DNA of 64,000 nucleotides. Source: Deuterostichococcus epilithicus (lineage: Eukaryota > Chlorophyta > Trebouxiophyceae > Prasiolales > Stichococcaceae). A program made the translations under genes and the position numbers. The DNA lies in NCBI GenBank assembly GCA_033439295.1, contig JAVTLE010000010.1, positions 2,232,001 to 2,296,000 of the forward strand. The letters run 5' to 3'. Below, one piece after another: positions 9,701-20,065 of this stretch. How positions within the stretch are numbered: the first letter of the stretch is position 1; every line of letters begins with the position of its first letter. The notes beneath the pieces were generated by a model, which saw only the letters and a program-made list of their open reading frames with translations, made no database searches and was not told the DNA's origin.

Positions 9701-12700
9701 CACGCACGCCGTCACCAGCGCATTCGTGTTCGGTAGCGGTGATTTTAACGCACATTCAGGCGGAAGTTGCCGAGGGTCTTGCGCATGGAGGGGTACTTGT
9801 AGCGCAGGAACTTTTTATTACTTCCGTCCTCCGCGCCCTCCGCTGCCTGCTCTGCTACCTGGAAGGGGGGACAAAGGGAAAACACGCGGATTTGTTGTGG
9901 CTGCTTTCGTGAGAGCGCATGCAGATCGCGCTCGGATTGCATCGATCTGGAGGGTTTGTGGGAAGGAAAGGAAACTTTAGATGGCATGCGGTGTCAACCG
10001 ATTGTAGCACTGCACACGAGAAGATCGGCTCATTCACGGGCATCAAGACTCCAGGGCCCTTGCATGCCTCAGCCAGGCACTGCAGGCTGTGCCTCTGCCG
10101 GCACAGTTGCATTGCGACCCGCCTCCAGAAGCGCACCTTGAAGGTGAGCGACTCCTCCCGGAACCGCATGTTCTCCGTTGGCACGAAGCCCGCCAGGAAG
10201 ATGTTAATGCCCTCCCGCACGCTGCGGGACATGACAAACAGGCAGTCCAGCATTCCGGAAGCGCAGTGTTGAACAAGGTGGGGTCCAGAAATGATGCGCC
10301 ATACACAGCTGCGCCCTGGCAGCGCACAACTCCCCCCTCCCCCCGGCTACGCAGGGCAGCCGGCCTCCGAATAAGGGAGCGACCAGCTGCCGCCCGGCCT
10401 GCCAGGCAAGTGGCCGGCTACGGTCGGGCTGTTGTCTTGGGCTTCCCCGCCCAGGGATGAGGTTAGGGTTTCGCAAGGGGCGCGCACCCAAAGGGCATGG
10501 TGACGACGCCGTAGGCGCCCGGCTTGCCGTAGAGGCAGCAGATGTAGTCGGACAGGTAGTCCAGCACCGACAGGTCGTGCTCCACCACGATGACATATTT
10601 TTTGGGGCCCAGCAGGCCCCTGATGACCTGCACAGATGACGACAGGTGTAGCATAATCAGTGTGGCCGGGTGCGTTTAGAGGTTAGTGTATGTGGTTTTG
10701 GCGACCTTCCAGGCCTTCCAGCAGCCCCCGGACAAGGCTTCTGGGCCATGCATGTGTGCATTGACAGGTCGCACTGCCTCGCTAGGACATACTTTTCTGC
10801 CCCAGCAGTCCCTGAATGACATGCGGGGGACCATGTGACCTTTGCACCGTGGGGACGGCTGGACACCCGGCTGCACAAAGCTGCCAGCGTGCCCAGACGT
10901 GCTCTACTGTTCAGCAGGCGAGCCTCCCTGGCCCCAGCAGCTGCATGCGGAGCCGGCAACACACGACGCCTGTGCACTGGAGGGGACCAGCGGAGCCAGC
11001 AGTGGCTCCGGTCGGGTCCAGCGGCAAATTATGGCGACCACGCCTTGGCGCCCTGAACCCGGCCGGCAGTCGCGGCAGTTCTCAAAAGGGGGAGCAGGCA
11101 GTGAGACCCTGAAGCCTGAAGGGCGGCAGGCGCGCCTGGGCGGCCTTGAGCCGTTGCCGCACATCCAGGTAGGAGGACGGCTCATCGATCATGTACACAT
11201 CCGCCTCCTGCGCCGCGACCACCGCGATGGCAAACCGCTGCAGCTCCCCGCCTGTAAGCGTCAGCAGCAGGTGTTAGAGCGCAAGTGACATCAAGCGGAC
11301 AAGGGTCTCTTGCGCCGTCGCCGCCGCAATGGGAAACACCGCTGCAGCTCCTCCCCTCGCCTACAGAGCGGCAGCGGCAAATAGGTGCAGATGGGAACCT
11401 GTTTTGTAAAGCCTCCATGAATTTTGATGCGCTGCCACCACCGCAAAGGCTGATCGCTGCGGCTTCCAGCCACGTGCCATCGAAAGGTGTGTTGGACATC
11501 GACCTCAAGGAAAAGAGGTCCACATTGAAGAGTCAAGCATCCAACTCCTGCGGGGTCACCACGCCAATGGCAAACTGCTGCAGCTGCCCGTCTAGACTTG
11601 GCAGCTTGACATCTGTGGAAATGGAAAAATTCGACGTGAATGGTCAGCCTGTGGTTCCTGCGCCGCGCCACAGCAACGGCACATCGCAGCACCTCCGCAG
11701 CAGCTCCCCTCCTGGTGGCGGCAGCCATGGGTCCATGTGCGGTTCTGAGGCATTCCAGTGTGTGACTTGCCGCCTTCCACTGAGGCCGCACTGCTTCCTC
11801 ACGCCCTACTACTCACGCCCACTGTGCGTTCTGGGGGTGCGCACAAACGTTCATATGGGCATTGAAACCTTGACATGGGCACATTGTGTTCACATCCAAC
11901 TCGCACCTGACAGGTTCTCCACATTGCGGTCAAGCACCTGCTCCAGATCCAGGTCTTTCATCAGCTGCGCATTGCATCCCCGCTCGTCTTTGGCATCCAG
12001 CACCTCCCCCACATTGCCCCTGCAGGAAGACACATGCCACTGGTCGGTCAGGAGCAAGACTCTCCCACCCACTTGTTGGCAGCTTGCGCAGTTCACCCCC
12101 GCTTGTGTTTGGCCTCCACCACTGTCCCCATGTTGCTGCTGCAAGGAACACAGGAAACACTCGTGATCGCGTTGGGCCTTCCGCTGCTGAGCTCAACTAG
12201 ATGTTCAGACCTTTCAGCAGATGCGCTTTCAACAAAGCTCGTTCTTGGCCTCCGGCACATCGCCGCTGCGTTGAGCACGCAGCTTGTTTCGGTCCACATT
12301 TGTGCAACATCCTCTGCCAGCCAAGGCGGGATGGCCGAGGTCGCTGAGCAGCTAGACGTCCTGCCCCTGCTCGTCCTCCACCTTTAGCACTCCTCCCGCA
12401 ATGCAACTAGCGAAGGCGAGTGCACAGCCGACGGCTGTCAGCGCAGTGACGAGGTGGCGGAATGCCAGAGCGACAGGGGGTCATGAACGGCGCTCACCGC
12501 ACGGCCTTTGGGATGTTATCCACGTACTGCGGCTTGATGATGGCCTTCAGGTCGTCCTCAAGGATCTTCTGGAAGTAGTTCTGCAGCTCCGACCCCCGGA
12601 AGTGAGTCAGGATCTCCTGCCAGTCCGGCGGGCTCTGCGCACATTGTCGCATAAGATGTCAGGGTTTTCGGCAGGGTTTGAGGTTGCTTGAGTCGTCCTG

Positions 12701-14213
12701 TTACGCCCAGGTGGTTGTAGGTGTGGATGCTGATGCCGCTGCCAACTACCATGGCAACCGTGGGCGGGGGTCGCTGTCAGCTCCACAGCAGGCGCCGAGC
12801 AGACGAGCGGTGGCATCGTGCTGTGCAGCCTTCGCCTTCCCAACTGAGGCGCGCCTGTAGCCGTGATGGCAGGTCACAGGCATGCAAGTGTTGTAGCCCG
12901 CGCGGCCTGCTTGCAGCTGAATCCAGTTCCAGGCATGCAGTTCAGCGCCTTCCCGGCTTGCCACGCTCGCCACAGCCCGAGCAGGCGGCGTGCGCTTGAG
13001 ACGCGGCAACCCACCGATAGCCGCCCCAGGTTGGGTTTAAGCTTGCCCGCCAGAATCTTCAGGGCTGTGGACTTGCCGATGCCATTGGTCCCCACCAGGC
13101 CCAGCACCTGCCCCGGCCGCGGCACCGGTAGCCTGCAGCAAGGGCAGGACCGCACACTTGAAACTGCCATCTTTGGGCACTTGCATGGTGCCCCCCAGAA
13201 GACAAGGCTCCACGGCAGCCTGCGGCACAGCCGGCCGGCACAGCCGCACGCCTTGTGCATTGTGCGTGCATGAAGCTTCACAGCCTTGTGGGAAGGGCCA
13301 TGGCAGCTGCCGGACAGCATATGTTTCGGTTTGACAGGCCGAGTCTCTGCCGCAATTTATAGCAGAGCACAGGGCCGGACCTTTCTCCTCGTGCAGAATC
13401 CGCACATTCCAGCCAGATGTACCCATACCTGTGCAGCTTGAAGGAGTTGACGCCATATCGGTGCGTCGTCTCCTTCGCCAAGTTCCGCGGCAGGTTGATG
13501 ATGAGGATCGCGTCAAAGGGGCATTTCTGCGTCATTCCAGCGACAGTATCAGGGTCCAAAGGCTGAGGACACCACCCGAATGCTCACAGCAGCCGATTGC
13601 GGAGAGCTGCTAGTGGCAGCCTCCTCAGCACCTCGAGCACAACTGCATGGCTCCGGACGCTGGCGGCAGGACGGCGCCACCAACCTTTGCTCAACACCTA
13701 CCTTCACGCAGATGCCGCAGCCGATGCACAGCTCCTCCGATATGAATGCGGCCTTCGAGGCGGGCGTGACCTCAATGCATAGCTTCCCTGCAGGGGGGGC
13801 ACCAGCTTGCGCCGTGAGGATGGAACGGCGGGAATTGGCATGCCCATTCACCCATGCACAATCATGCAGACCATGTGCGAATGTACATCCGAGAGCTGAT
13901 GCGCAGCAGAATAAGAACATAACGCTCACCGATCTTGACGACGGGACAGCTCTTCTTGCACTCCTGTCGACATTTCTTTGGCCTGCACCTGTGGTTTCCG
14001 AGGAACACATTGGTGCGTGCTTTACTGGACATTGATTTTGTCCCTCCATTGTGTGAAAAACATCCAGCTGTGTACGCTTTGTGGATAGGTCACGGGAGTG
14101 CATTCGAGCTTGGTTGCATACAGGCCCACAGACCTGTCCTGGTTGACGATAGCAATACGTGTGAGCGTCTCTCCTTCCGGCGCGTCCGCTGTGACCTTCT
14201 TCTTGGGCGGCAT
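6785..14213 (-). CDS. ABCE1: ABCE1/RLI1 ribosome-recycling ATPase
   Basis: The twin-ATPase iron-sulfur protein splits post-termination ribosomes with Pelota/eRF1 and acts in ribosome biogenesis in the cytosol. Sixteen exons join in perfect phase to 616 aa: 14213-14134, 13982-13930, 13787-13702, 13526-13429, 13132-13015, 12634-12498, 12019-11907, 11251-11136, 10627-10488, 10221-10137, 9858-9754, 9501-9441, 9017-8815, 8163-8008, 7420-7267, 6930-6785. The Fe-S domain has both cysteine sets ([20 protein letters not shown]). NBD1 has Walker A GTNGIGKS (Lys about 126), LSGGELQRF, Walker [11 protein letters not shown] and VVEHD. NBD2 has GENGTGKTT (Lys about 399), [19 protein letters not shown] and VEHD. 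The start is the ATG before a basic MPPKKK segment. Introns after exons 8, 13, 14 and 15 use GC donors. The C-terminus ends YYVRIWPP rather than the usual acidic Leu-Asp-Asp. Its introns carry decayed exon copies, listed separately. Confidence 0.97.
7504..7567. repeat. Echo of ABCE1 exon 15 5' edge
   Basis: This direct copy of 7363-7427 (about 75% identical by eye) lies in the intron upstream of the real exon. On the minus strand it still reads [13 protein letters not shown] against the exon's [13 protein letters not shown], and an AG acceptor-like site is retained. Confidence 0.75.
7861..7931. repeat. Echo of ABCE1 exon 14 3' edge (Walker B)
   Basis: This is a direct copy of 8001-8071 at a constant 140-bp offset; I count 50 of the first 60 positions identical. 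On the minus strand it reads [17 protein letters not shown] beside the real [17 protein letters not shown]. The echo ends in AAG|GTGCGT, a canonical donor, while the real exon uses AAG|GCGCGT. Confidence 0.85.
8257..8298. repeat. Echo 1 of ABCE1 exon 14 5' edge
   Basis: This copy of 8119-8160 is identical at 37 of 42 positions. It encodes [14 protein letters not shown] against the real [14 protein letters not shown] and lies in the upstream intron (13). Confidence 0.85.
8408..8449. repeat. Echo 2 of ABCE1 exon 14 5' edge
   Basis: This second copy of 8119-8160 is also identical at 37 of 42 positions, 151 bp from echo 1. Two independent decayed copies of the same signature-motif segment therefore sit in one intron. 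Confidence 0.85.
8641..8705. repeat. Echo of ABCE1 exon 13 3' edge
   Basis: The first 20 or so bases match 8810-8832 almost perfectly, then similarity falls to roughly 60%. Adjacent intron sequence is also repeated: GTGTAGGGT followed by AGGCCGCC/GCGGCCGG and GGGGTGGAG occurs near 8522 and again near 8754. The duplicated unit therefore spanned the exon-intron border. Confidence 0.7.
9062..9108. repeat. Echo of ABCE1 exon 13 5' edge (P-loop)
   Basis: This is a direct copy of 8986-9033 at a 76-bp offset in the upstream intron. The minus strand keeps an AG acceptor followed by GCACGACCACCTT, matching the real GCAAGACCACCTT. A one-base deletion then breaks the frame. Confidence 0.8.
9287..9314. 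repeat. 14-bp tandem duplication
   Basis: The unit CCATCCCCTCCACG occurs twice, back to back, inside ABCE1 intron 12. Confidence 0.85.
10758..10824. repeat. Echo of ABCE1 exon 9 5' edge
   Basis: This copy of about 10565-10630 lies in the upstream intron (8). Shared blocks include TTGACAGGTCG, GACATA.TTTT, CCCCAGCAG and TGA.GACATGC. The segment corresponds to the H-loop exon. A weaker possible second copy lies near 10890-10950. Confidence 0.65.
11307..11355. repeat. Echo A of ABCE1 exon 8 5' edge
   Basis: This is a direct copy of 11205-11251 in the upstream intron, roughly 80% identical with small indels. The minus strand still reads EELQRC where the exon has GELQRF. Confidence 0.75.
11545..11591. 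repeat. Echo B of ABCE1 exon 8 5' edge
   Basis: This copy of 11205-11251 is about 79% identical. The minus strand encodes [16 protein letters not shown] against the real [16 protein letters not shown], then meets a stop. Confidence 0.85.
11655..11716. repeat. Echo C of ABCE1 exon 8 5' edge
   Basis: This more decayed copy contains CCTGCGCCGCG and GCAGCAGCTCCCCTCC. The minus strand reads GGELLR and then shifts frame to CAVAVARR. Confidence 0.65.
12079..12146. repeat. Echo 1 of ABCE1 exon 7 5' edge
   Basis: This direct copy of 11961-12026 reads [13 protein letters not shown] on the minus strand against the real [13 protein letters not shown], then meets a stop. It lies in the upstream intron (6). 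Confidence 0.85.
12203..12276. repeat. Echo 2 of ABCE1 exon 7 5' edge
   Basis: The minus strand reads EAKNELC, a stop, then [10 protein letters not shown], aligned to the exon's [18 protein letters not shown]. Intron 6 thus holds a second decayed copy. Confidence 0.8.
12342..12410. repeat. Echo 3 of ABCE1 exon 7 5' edge
   Basis: The minus strand reads [13 protein letters not shown], a stop, then LLSDLG against [20 protein letters not shown]. It is the third copy in one 478-bp intron. Confidence 0.8.
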
Positions 14214-14711
14214 GGCTCCTCCGCTACGCGCCCTCGGCGCTGTGCCAGACGGAAGCCGCCAAGTCCGGCTAAATGTCGTGCACTCAACGAATTTTCAGGC
14301 AGTGCAACGTCTCGCTGACTCTTCCAATGTCGTTCAGACGCGACCTGACGTCAAAACGAAACCCAGAGTCGTAAGTGCGTTGCAGGTGCACACTAGCTTT
14401 TCACCAAGCCTGCCCAGGCCTGATGCGTGAGGTGCAATTCAGGGTTTTGCTGCCTGTGCGAAGCGACCGTCTCTGCCTCTACTTTGCAGTCAGACAACCT
14501 GGTAGCGAGTGGCAAGCAGAAGACTTCATGATCTGGAGATCAACAGGTGGTCTGCTTTGACTTGCAAGGAAAAACCTGGGCGCCAAGTACCTGACAGTGG
14601 CAGCCGCAGCCGCATGACGCAGTACACAGGTCACGCAGTTGACAGCAGTGGCAGCATGCAGCATTGCAGGTTTGGCATCCAACACACGAGCACAAGGCTG
14701 GACACCAGGTT
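14214..14711. other. ABCE1 upstream region
   Basis: About 500 bp between the ABCE1 start codon and the stop of the upstream PP2C-tail ORF, both on the minus strand. It should hold the ABCE1 promoter and the neighbour's 3' UTR. No exon was recognised. Confidence 0.6.
14346..14353. promoter_or_regulatory. CRE/bZIP-type palindrome TGACGTCA
   Basis: A perfect TGACGTCA lies 133 bp upstream of the ABCE1 ATG, where a bZIP factor could bind. About one chance copy is expected per 64 kb, so function is inferred from position only. Confidence 0.35.
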
Positions 14712-15628
14712 TCAAGACTCCGGAGGCTGTTTGTGAACGGCCGTTGCCGCCGGCACCTCTTGCGTTCTGGGCACAGCATGCAAGTCGGCGGCCGATCTCC
14801 TGCCGCGGCCCCGGCCGTCACTGCGGCCGCCGCCGCGGGGGCCGCGCCCCCTGCCGCCCCCCCGCTGCGCTGCCGACACGGGGTCGTACGGCCGCCGCTG
14901 CTGCTGCGACGGATGTGGTGACTGGCCGCCCTGGTGCCCTTTGCCATACCCTTCCCGGAAGTCCGCGCCCATGTCATGCGCGGACGGCCGCATGGCCCTC
15001 GCTACCGCCGCCGCAGCGGCCGCCGTACCGGCCAACCGGTGCCCGTTGAGCAGCGGCGACGGCTGCACCTGCTGCTGCTGCTGCTGCTGGCGGCCATTCT
15101 GCAGCTGCTGCTGCTCAGTGGAGTTGTACGTACCAAACTGCAGCCGCGGGGGCTGCGGCGCGGGCGTCTTCACCGGTGGCACGGCCTGCTCGGCAGTGTT
15201 TGTACCGAACTGCAGCTGGCCCATGTCGACATGCCTGCGGGGTGGTGCCGCCCGGGGCGGCTGCTGCTGCCGCTGTGGCTGCTGCTGAGGCTGCTGCTGC
15301 CGCTGCTGCTCCAGCTGCTGCGGCTGCTGCTGCGCCGGCTGCTGCTGCGGAGGCAGGCGATCATCTTGCTGTGCCTGCTGGAACTGCTGCTGCAGCGGCG
15401 GAGGGTGCTCGTGGCGGTACAGGTGTGGCGCAAAGCCGTTGCCCTGCCTCGCCTGAGGCCCCATGGCACCGCCGCCAGGCTTGCCAAAGCGGCCGCCGGG
15501 GGCCCTGCCCTGCAGCCCGCGCCCGCGGCCGCGCCCGCCGCCGTTAGCGGCGCCCGCGTCACCAGCGTTGCCGCTGTCGCGCACGGCGTCAAACAGCTGT
15601 TGGGCGCTGATGGGGCCGTTTGGCACGC

Positions 15629-15671
<43 letters not shown>

Positions 15672-18600
15672 GCTGCCTTCAAGCGCCGGTGGCGCTGCAT
15701 CCGGCCGACCGCCCTCTGCCTGCGCCTCTGGCTGGCGGTCGGACCTGCCGCGGCCGCGGCTGCTGCGTCCGCCGCCGCCGCGCGTGCTGCTGCCAGTTGG
15801 CGCCATCACGGCGCGCGCGCCCGCGACCGCGCCCGCCTGGCACATCGCCGGGCCCCGGGAGGAAATCAAAGTCCTGCTGCCGACCACCGCGCCTGCCACG
15901 GCCCCGGCCGCCGGCGCCTGGGCCGGCGACCGCCGTCAGACGGTTCCAATCCTCCGCAGCGTCGCCGCCGGCTGCCGCCGCGTTGCCGGCCGTGGCGCTG
16001 GAACCGTCACCGGCACCCGCCGCTCGCTCCTCAGGGTGCTGCCCCGTCTCTCCAGGTGCCGCAGGCCGCTCGTGCTGCTGGCGGCCGCGACCGCGGCCGC
16101 TGCGCTGACCGTCGCGGCCGCGGCCGCCGCGCTGCGCTCGCGGCCCCTGCCGCCGCGGCCGCCCCGCTGCGGCGCGCCTCTTGCCGGCTGCAGCCTGCGG
16201 TCGGCAGGGGAAACACCAGTGGATGCCAGGTGCCGAAAATGACAACAACTGCAGTTTGTGTGTGCAGCTACCCATGGGCAGGCGGCCACAAACAAGCGTC
16301 TGAGCACGCTGAAGCTGAGCTTGTCAGGTTTCGAAAGACATGCTGGCATGCATGCAAGGAGCCGCAGGAACTTCCACAGCAGCAGCCAGTGGCGCTGTGC
16401 CATGTCAACCTCTGATGTGAACCACATCAACCTGGAAAAATTGAAGAGCGGCCTTAGAAAGACTGGTAGATATCAGGGCAGAAAGGGACAAGGACAAGCA
16501 AAAACAGAAGCACCAGTCCTGCTGCAAAGCGCCATAGCCGGCACCGCCAAACTGCGGTAGGCACACGGAAAGCAAAGACGAAGAGGGAGAAGAAAGGGGA
16601 AGAGCAGGAAAGGCACCTGTCCTGCTGCGCGGCGCCATAGCCGGGCACCGCCAATTCCCGGAAGGCGTCCGCGTCGCGCCGCCGCGGCTTCACTGGCACG
16701 TCCTCCCAGCCCTCGGCCTCCTTCCCGCTGCCTGCTTCCGCCAGCGCCGCCACTTCCGCCTTCCCCAGACCCAGCGCCTCCAGGTCGGACGGCTCCACCG
16801 CCATCGTCGCCAGCTGCCGGTGCAGCTCCGACGCATATGCCACCGGTGCTGAGATTTTCCCAGAGCCGTCGGAGCTCTCCGCGGAGCCCCCCTCGGAGCC
16901 CGCGGCGTACGTGCCTTCGGAGTCATCAGACCCAGCTGCTGCGGCGGCGGCAGCGGCCGCGGCATCTTCCTGCCGCCGCGCCTGCGCCTGCGCCGCAGCC
17001 TCCGCAGCCGCCTCGGCGGCCTGCCGCTGCGCCTGGACGACCACCAGGCGCCGCTGCCTGCGATCGCGGGGTTGAGTTATGGGTTCAGACGGTTGCTTCG
17101 AACTATTCAGTCTGTTTGTGAAGTCAATGGCAGCCCTTGCGACTGCAGGTTTGCATGCCTCGAGCCGCTCAGGACGTGCGTCGCCAGTGGTCCAGAAGCC
17201 CACAGTGCAGCTGGCAGACAGGCGTCAGTGGCAGGTAGCTGGCTGCCTGGATTCGGCACCGGAGCTTGTGACGCATGGTCTGGCCGTAATGGGCGCTCAC
17301 CAGGTGTCGCGCCGCCAGTGGCTGCTGCCCTCCCCGGTCAGGGGCCAGCAGATGGCGACCGGCTCCGCGTCCCCCGGCTGGCTATTCCGCCCGCCGCCGC
17401 CGGCATTCTTCGTGGCCAGCAGCGGCGGCAGCCGCGCACCGTCCGGCGCCCCGGGCGGGATGGTGTCGATGACCAGCGCGGTGATGTCGTCGCGCGGCTT
17501 GCGCGTGCCCTTGGCCATGGCGATCTGCGCGGCACGGGGCGGACTGCGGCTGACGAGTGTTATTTCATCACCCACGGTGGTTGTCTGCCTGAGGACTTGA
17601 TCTGTGCAAAGGGCTGCCACAGAGGTCTCCATTGTATTGCGTTCCCTCGGCCCCCGCCCTCGTGCATGCGACAGCCAGCGCTCCTCTGTCGAAGGACTCG
17701 CTTCTGATGGACTCTCTCTACATCGTTCTTCCGGGCAAGCCTGGGAAGGTTCCCACGGCCCACCGGAGTTCAGCCCTTGTGCCTGCGCGCCGCACCAGTT
17801 GGCAGTAGCCTTGAAAGCGGACAGCCGGCGGGATGCCTCCACTTTTGATGAAGCACCCGCTATCGACCGCCACAATCCCCGCCTAACTCCGTGGATGCAT
17901 TGGACCCACCAGCTCGGCAGCAGCCTTGGACGCGGGCAGCCCGCGCACGTGGTGCAGCGCCGCCTTGGGGCTGACCATGTCCCACAGGCCGTCAGACGCC
18001 AGCAGCAGCCGCCCGCCGGTGTGCGGCAGCGTCACCTGCAACCGGCAACAGAGCCCTGAATCCTCAGAAGCCATCCGAGGCAGCAGCAGCCACCTGCCTG
18101 TATCCAGCAGCGTGACCTGATGCGGGACCGGCGCTGCTCAGACCAAAATGCCTCCTTTCGCATCGCCTCAGCGCTAAATGCATACGTACCTGGCGCGGCG
18201 GTGCATGGGCGCCTGTCGACTTCGCCACTGCTTGCTGTCTGGACAACACGGGGAAGGCGACACAAGGGAGATTTGGTCACGACCCGTCAATCAACAATTG
18301 CCAGCGGTTGGAAAGGCATTGGCAGTTTCGCTGCGGAGCGCACCTGGCGGACTTCGGGCGCACAGGTGGCCACGGAGCCAGCGGAGGCATCACCGATAGT
18401 GCGGCCCATGGCCAGGCCACCAGGCCACACCCGCAGCGGCCCCACAGGCTTGCCATCCACCTGCACCGTCGGCAGTGGAGCTCAAGCCTCTGGTTTCGCT
18501 GTTGCTTGTGCTGTCCTCGTCATGGGTGCAAGCAAGGCAACAACATAGTGGGGTCGTCAAGGAGCATCTGGAGAGTTGCGAGGCAATCGAGCACAGGCAG

Positions 18601-20065
18601 CACGTGCGTGGGGGCGTGTGCAGCGCCTGAGTACATGGCGTAGCGTGCGAGAAGTGGGACGACCCAGTGTGCTGATTGTGCGAAACGCGTGTGAGATGGA
18701 GGCAGCAGCCACTGTTTCCTTGTATTCTCTCTTCTTTCTCTAATGTACCTCGGACTGGGCGACCTCAGCGCCGGCAGCGAGGATGCGCTCCTGCTCTGCC
18801 TTGCTGTCGTCCAGCCGGTGGTTGCCGCTCACCTGAGTTTCACACCGCACAATCCTGAACCTCCGAGCACACGCGCAACGCATCAGGGGCAGGATGGACG
18901 TGCACTGCTGCTGTCGAGACAGGTGGTACCACAAGTGTGCACGTCGACCGAAGGCAGAGCATGCCGAGCTTGGGAAAGACATCTGCAACAGGCCGGGCAT
19001 TGCGGCATCGCGCATGCAGTGGTTTCTGGACCTACACACTGCACATGTCTCGGTGGAGGTCCACATCCTATCAAACATGCGGGTCTCTGATCACCGGTCT
19101 GGCTGAAGCATCCAAAGATGATGAGAAAAGCACCTGCACGACCTCGGAGCCGGTGTCCAGAAATGCCAGCGAGTCACCGACGGAGGCGACCAGCACCTCC
19201 CAGCCCACAAGCACCGCCACCGTTGCCGTCGTGCCCGACTCCTGAAACATTGCAGGACAAAGAGTCTGACTCGGGCTGCAAACGGGCATGTCAAAACTTC
19301 AAACCCTCAATCGCCGCTCGCTTCAGTCAGGTGCAGTCGCCGCACAGCGATGTCAAGCGCCTCAGCTAAAAAGAGGTGAGCCAAGACGTGCAAAGAGCAC
19401 GTGTGCTTGCGTGGATGGACCGGGAGACGAGGTCAATGTAGACCTGACTATGAGATGCGAAGTCCTGCTCGGTGGCCATGAACGCTGCGGCCAGCGCCGC
19501 TGGCAGCGCCGCCGCGAGCTTGTCCGCATCGTCACAAGCCGACAGCACGGCTTCAGGGATGCCCAGCCTGGCGAGCTCGGCGCGCAGCGCGGCGGGCTCA
19601 TCGTCGGCCGCTGCGCCACTGGTCAGGTCCCCGGCTGCGGGGCTGTCGGCGTCTGACTTTGCCAGTGCGGCCTGCAGCCGCGGGAGCAGGTGCCGCGAGG
19701 CGAAGGTGGCGGCCTGCTTGCCGCCGTGGCCGTCGAACACGCCGAAGAAGGAGATCTTGCACGGCCCTGCACGTAGGCAGCACAGAAGCCTCAGTGCCAC
19801 CATCCTGCTCTGCATGCTGTGTGGGTCATTGGCGGGTGGGCCCATACTGTCTGCACACATGCGCCATGTCACGAGCTTCAAAAGATTTCCGCGCCCCTGC
19901 CCTGTGCCGGTTGTGTAGAGGACAGCAGCAGCGCTGCATCATGCGCTTACCCGCCGTGCCGGGGAGGGTGCAATCCGTGGACGGCTGCTGCGACCAGGCG
20001 TCCTCGCCCTTGTCCAGGAACTTGCCCAGGGAGTACTTGATTTGCAACAGGTCCGGGTCCGCCAT
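14712..20065 (-). CDS. PP2C-type Ser/Thr phosphatase with RGG/Gln-rich tail
   Basis: The catalytic part is a metal-dependent PP2C: 20065-19951, 19766-19444, 19241-19134, 18832-18749, 18460-18344, 18035-17910, 17524-17301, in continuous phase. Metal-site and core motifs are FFGVFDGHGG, ESGTTATV, VASVGDS, GPLRVWPGGLAMGRTIGD, LLLASDGLWD and PRDDITALVID. The pattern resembles the plant subgroup around Arabidopsis At1g47380. The chain continues in phase into 17057-16617, a coiled Ala/Gln/Arg and acidic Ser/Gly segment, and then into 16194 to 14712. That last part is low-complexity: RGG/GRGRG boxes, a run of about 13 Gln, and many Q/P repeats. The frame changes there (near 16194 and about 15850), so an unseen short intron or draft indels are likely. 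RGG and polyQ tracts suggest RNA or condensate association; that is inference. A 5' exon before 20065 is possible. Confidence 0.85.
15631..15671. repeat. CTG/CAG trinucleotide run (polyQ)
   Basis: An uninterrupted CTG array of about 13 units encodes Gln on the minus strand in the PP2C tail. It is likely to be length-polymorphic. Confidence 0.85.
16509..16560. repeat. Echo of a PP2C-tail exon 3' edge
   Basis: This direct copy of 16612-16662 lies in the downstream intron and is roughly 84% identical with one gap. The minus strand reads GYGALQQDW against the real PGYGAAQQDR. Similarity continues into the purine-rich intron side, so the repeat crosses the donor site. Confidence 0.85.

Noticed and set aside
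7504-12410. ABCE1 intronic copies as real alternative exons
   Set aside because: They carry stops, indels or partial borders and are not needed: the 16-exon model is complete and in phase. Retained open frames in a few copies are noted as findings instead.
14934-16415. 493-codon plus-strand Ala/Leu/Arg ORF
   Set aside because: It lies opposite the Gln/RGG-rich PP2C tail; CTG runs read as Leu are the shadow of CAG-coded Gln, and no domain is present.
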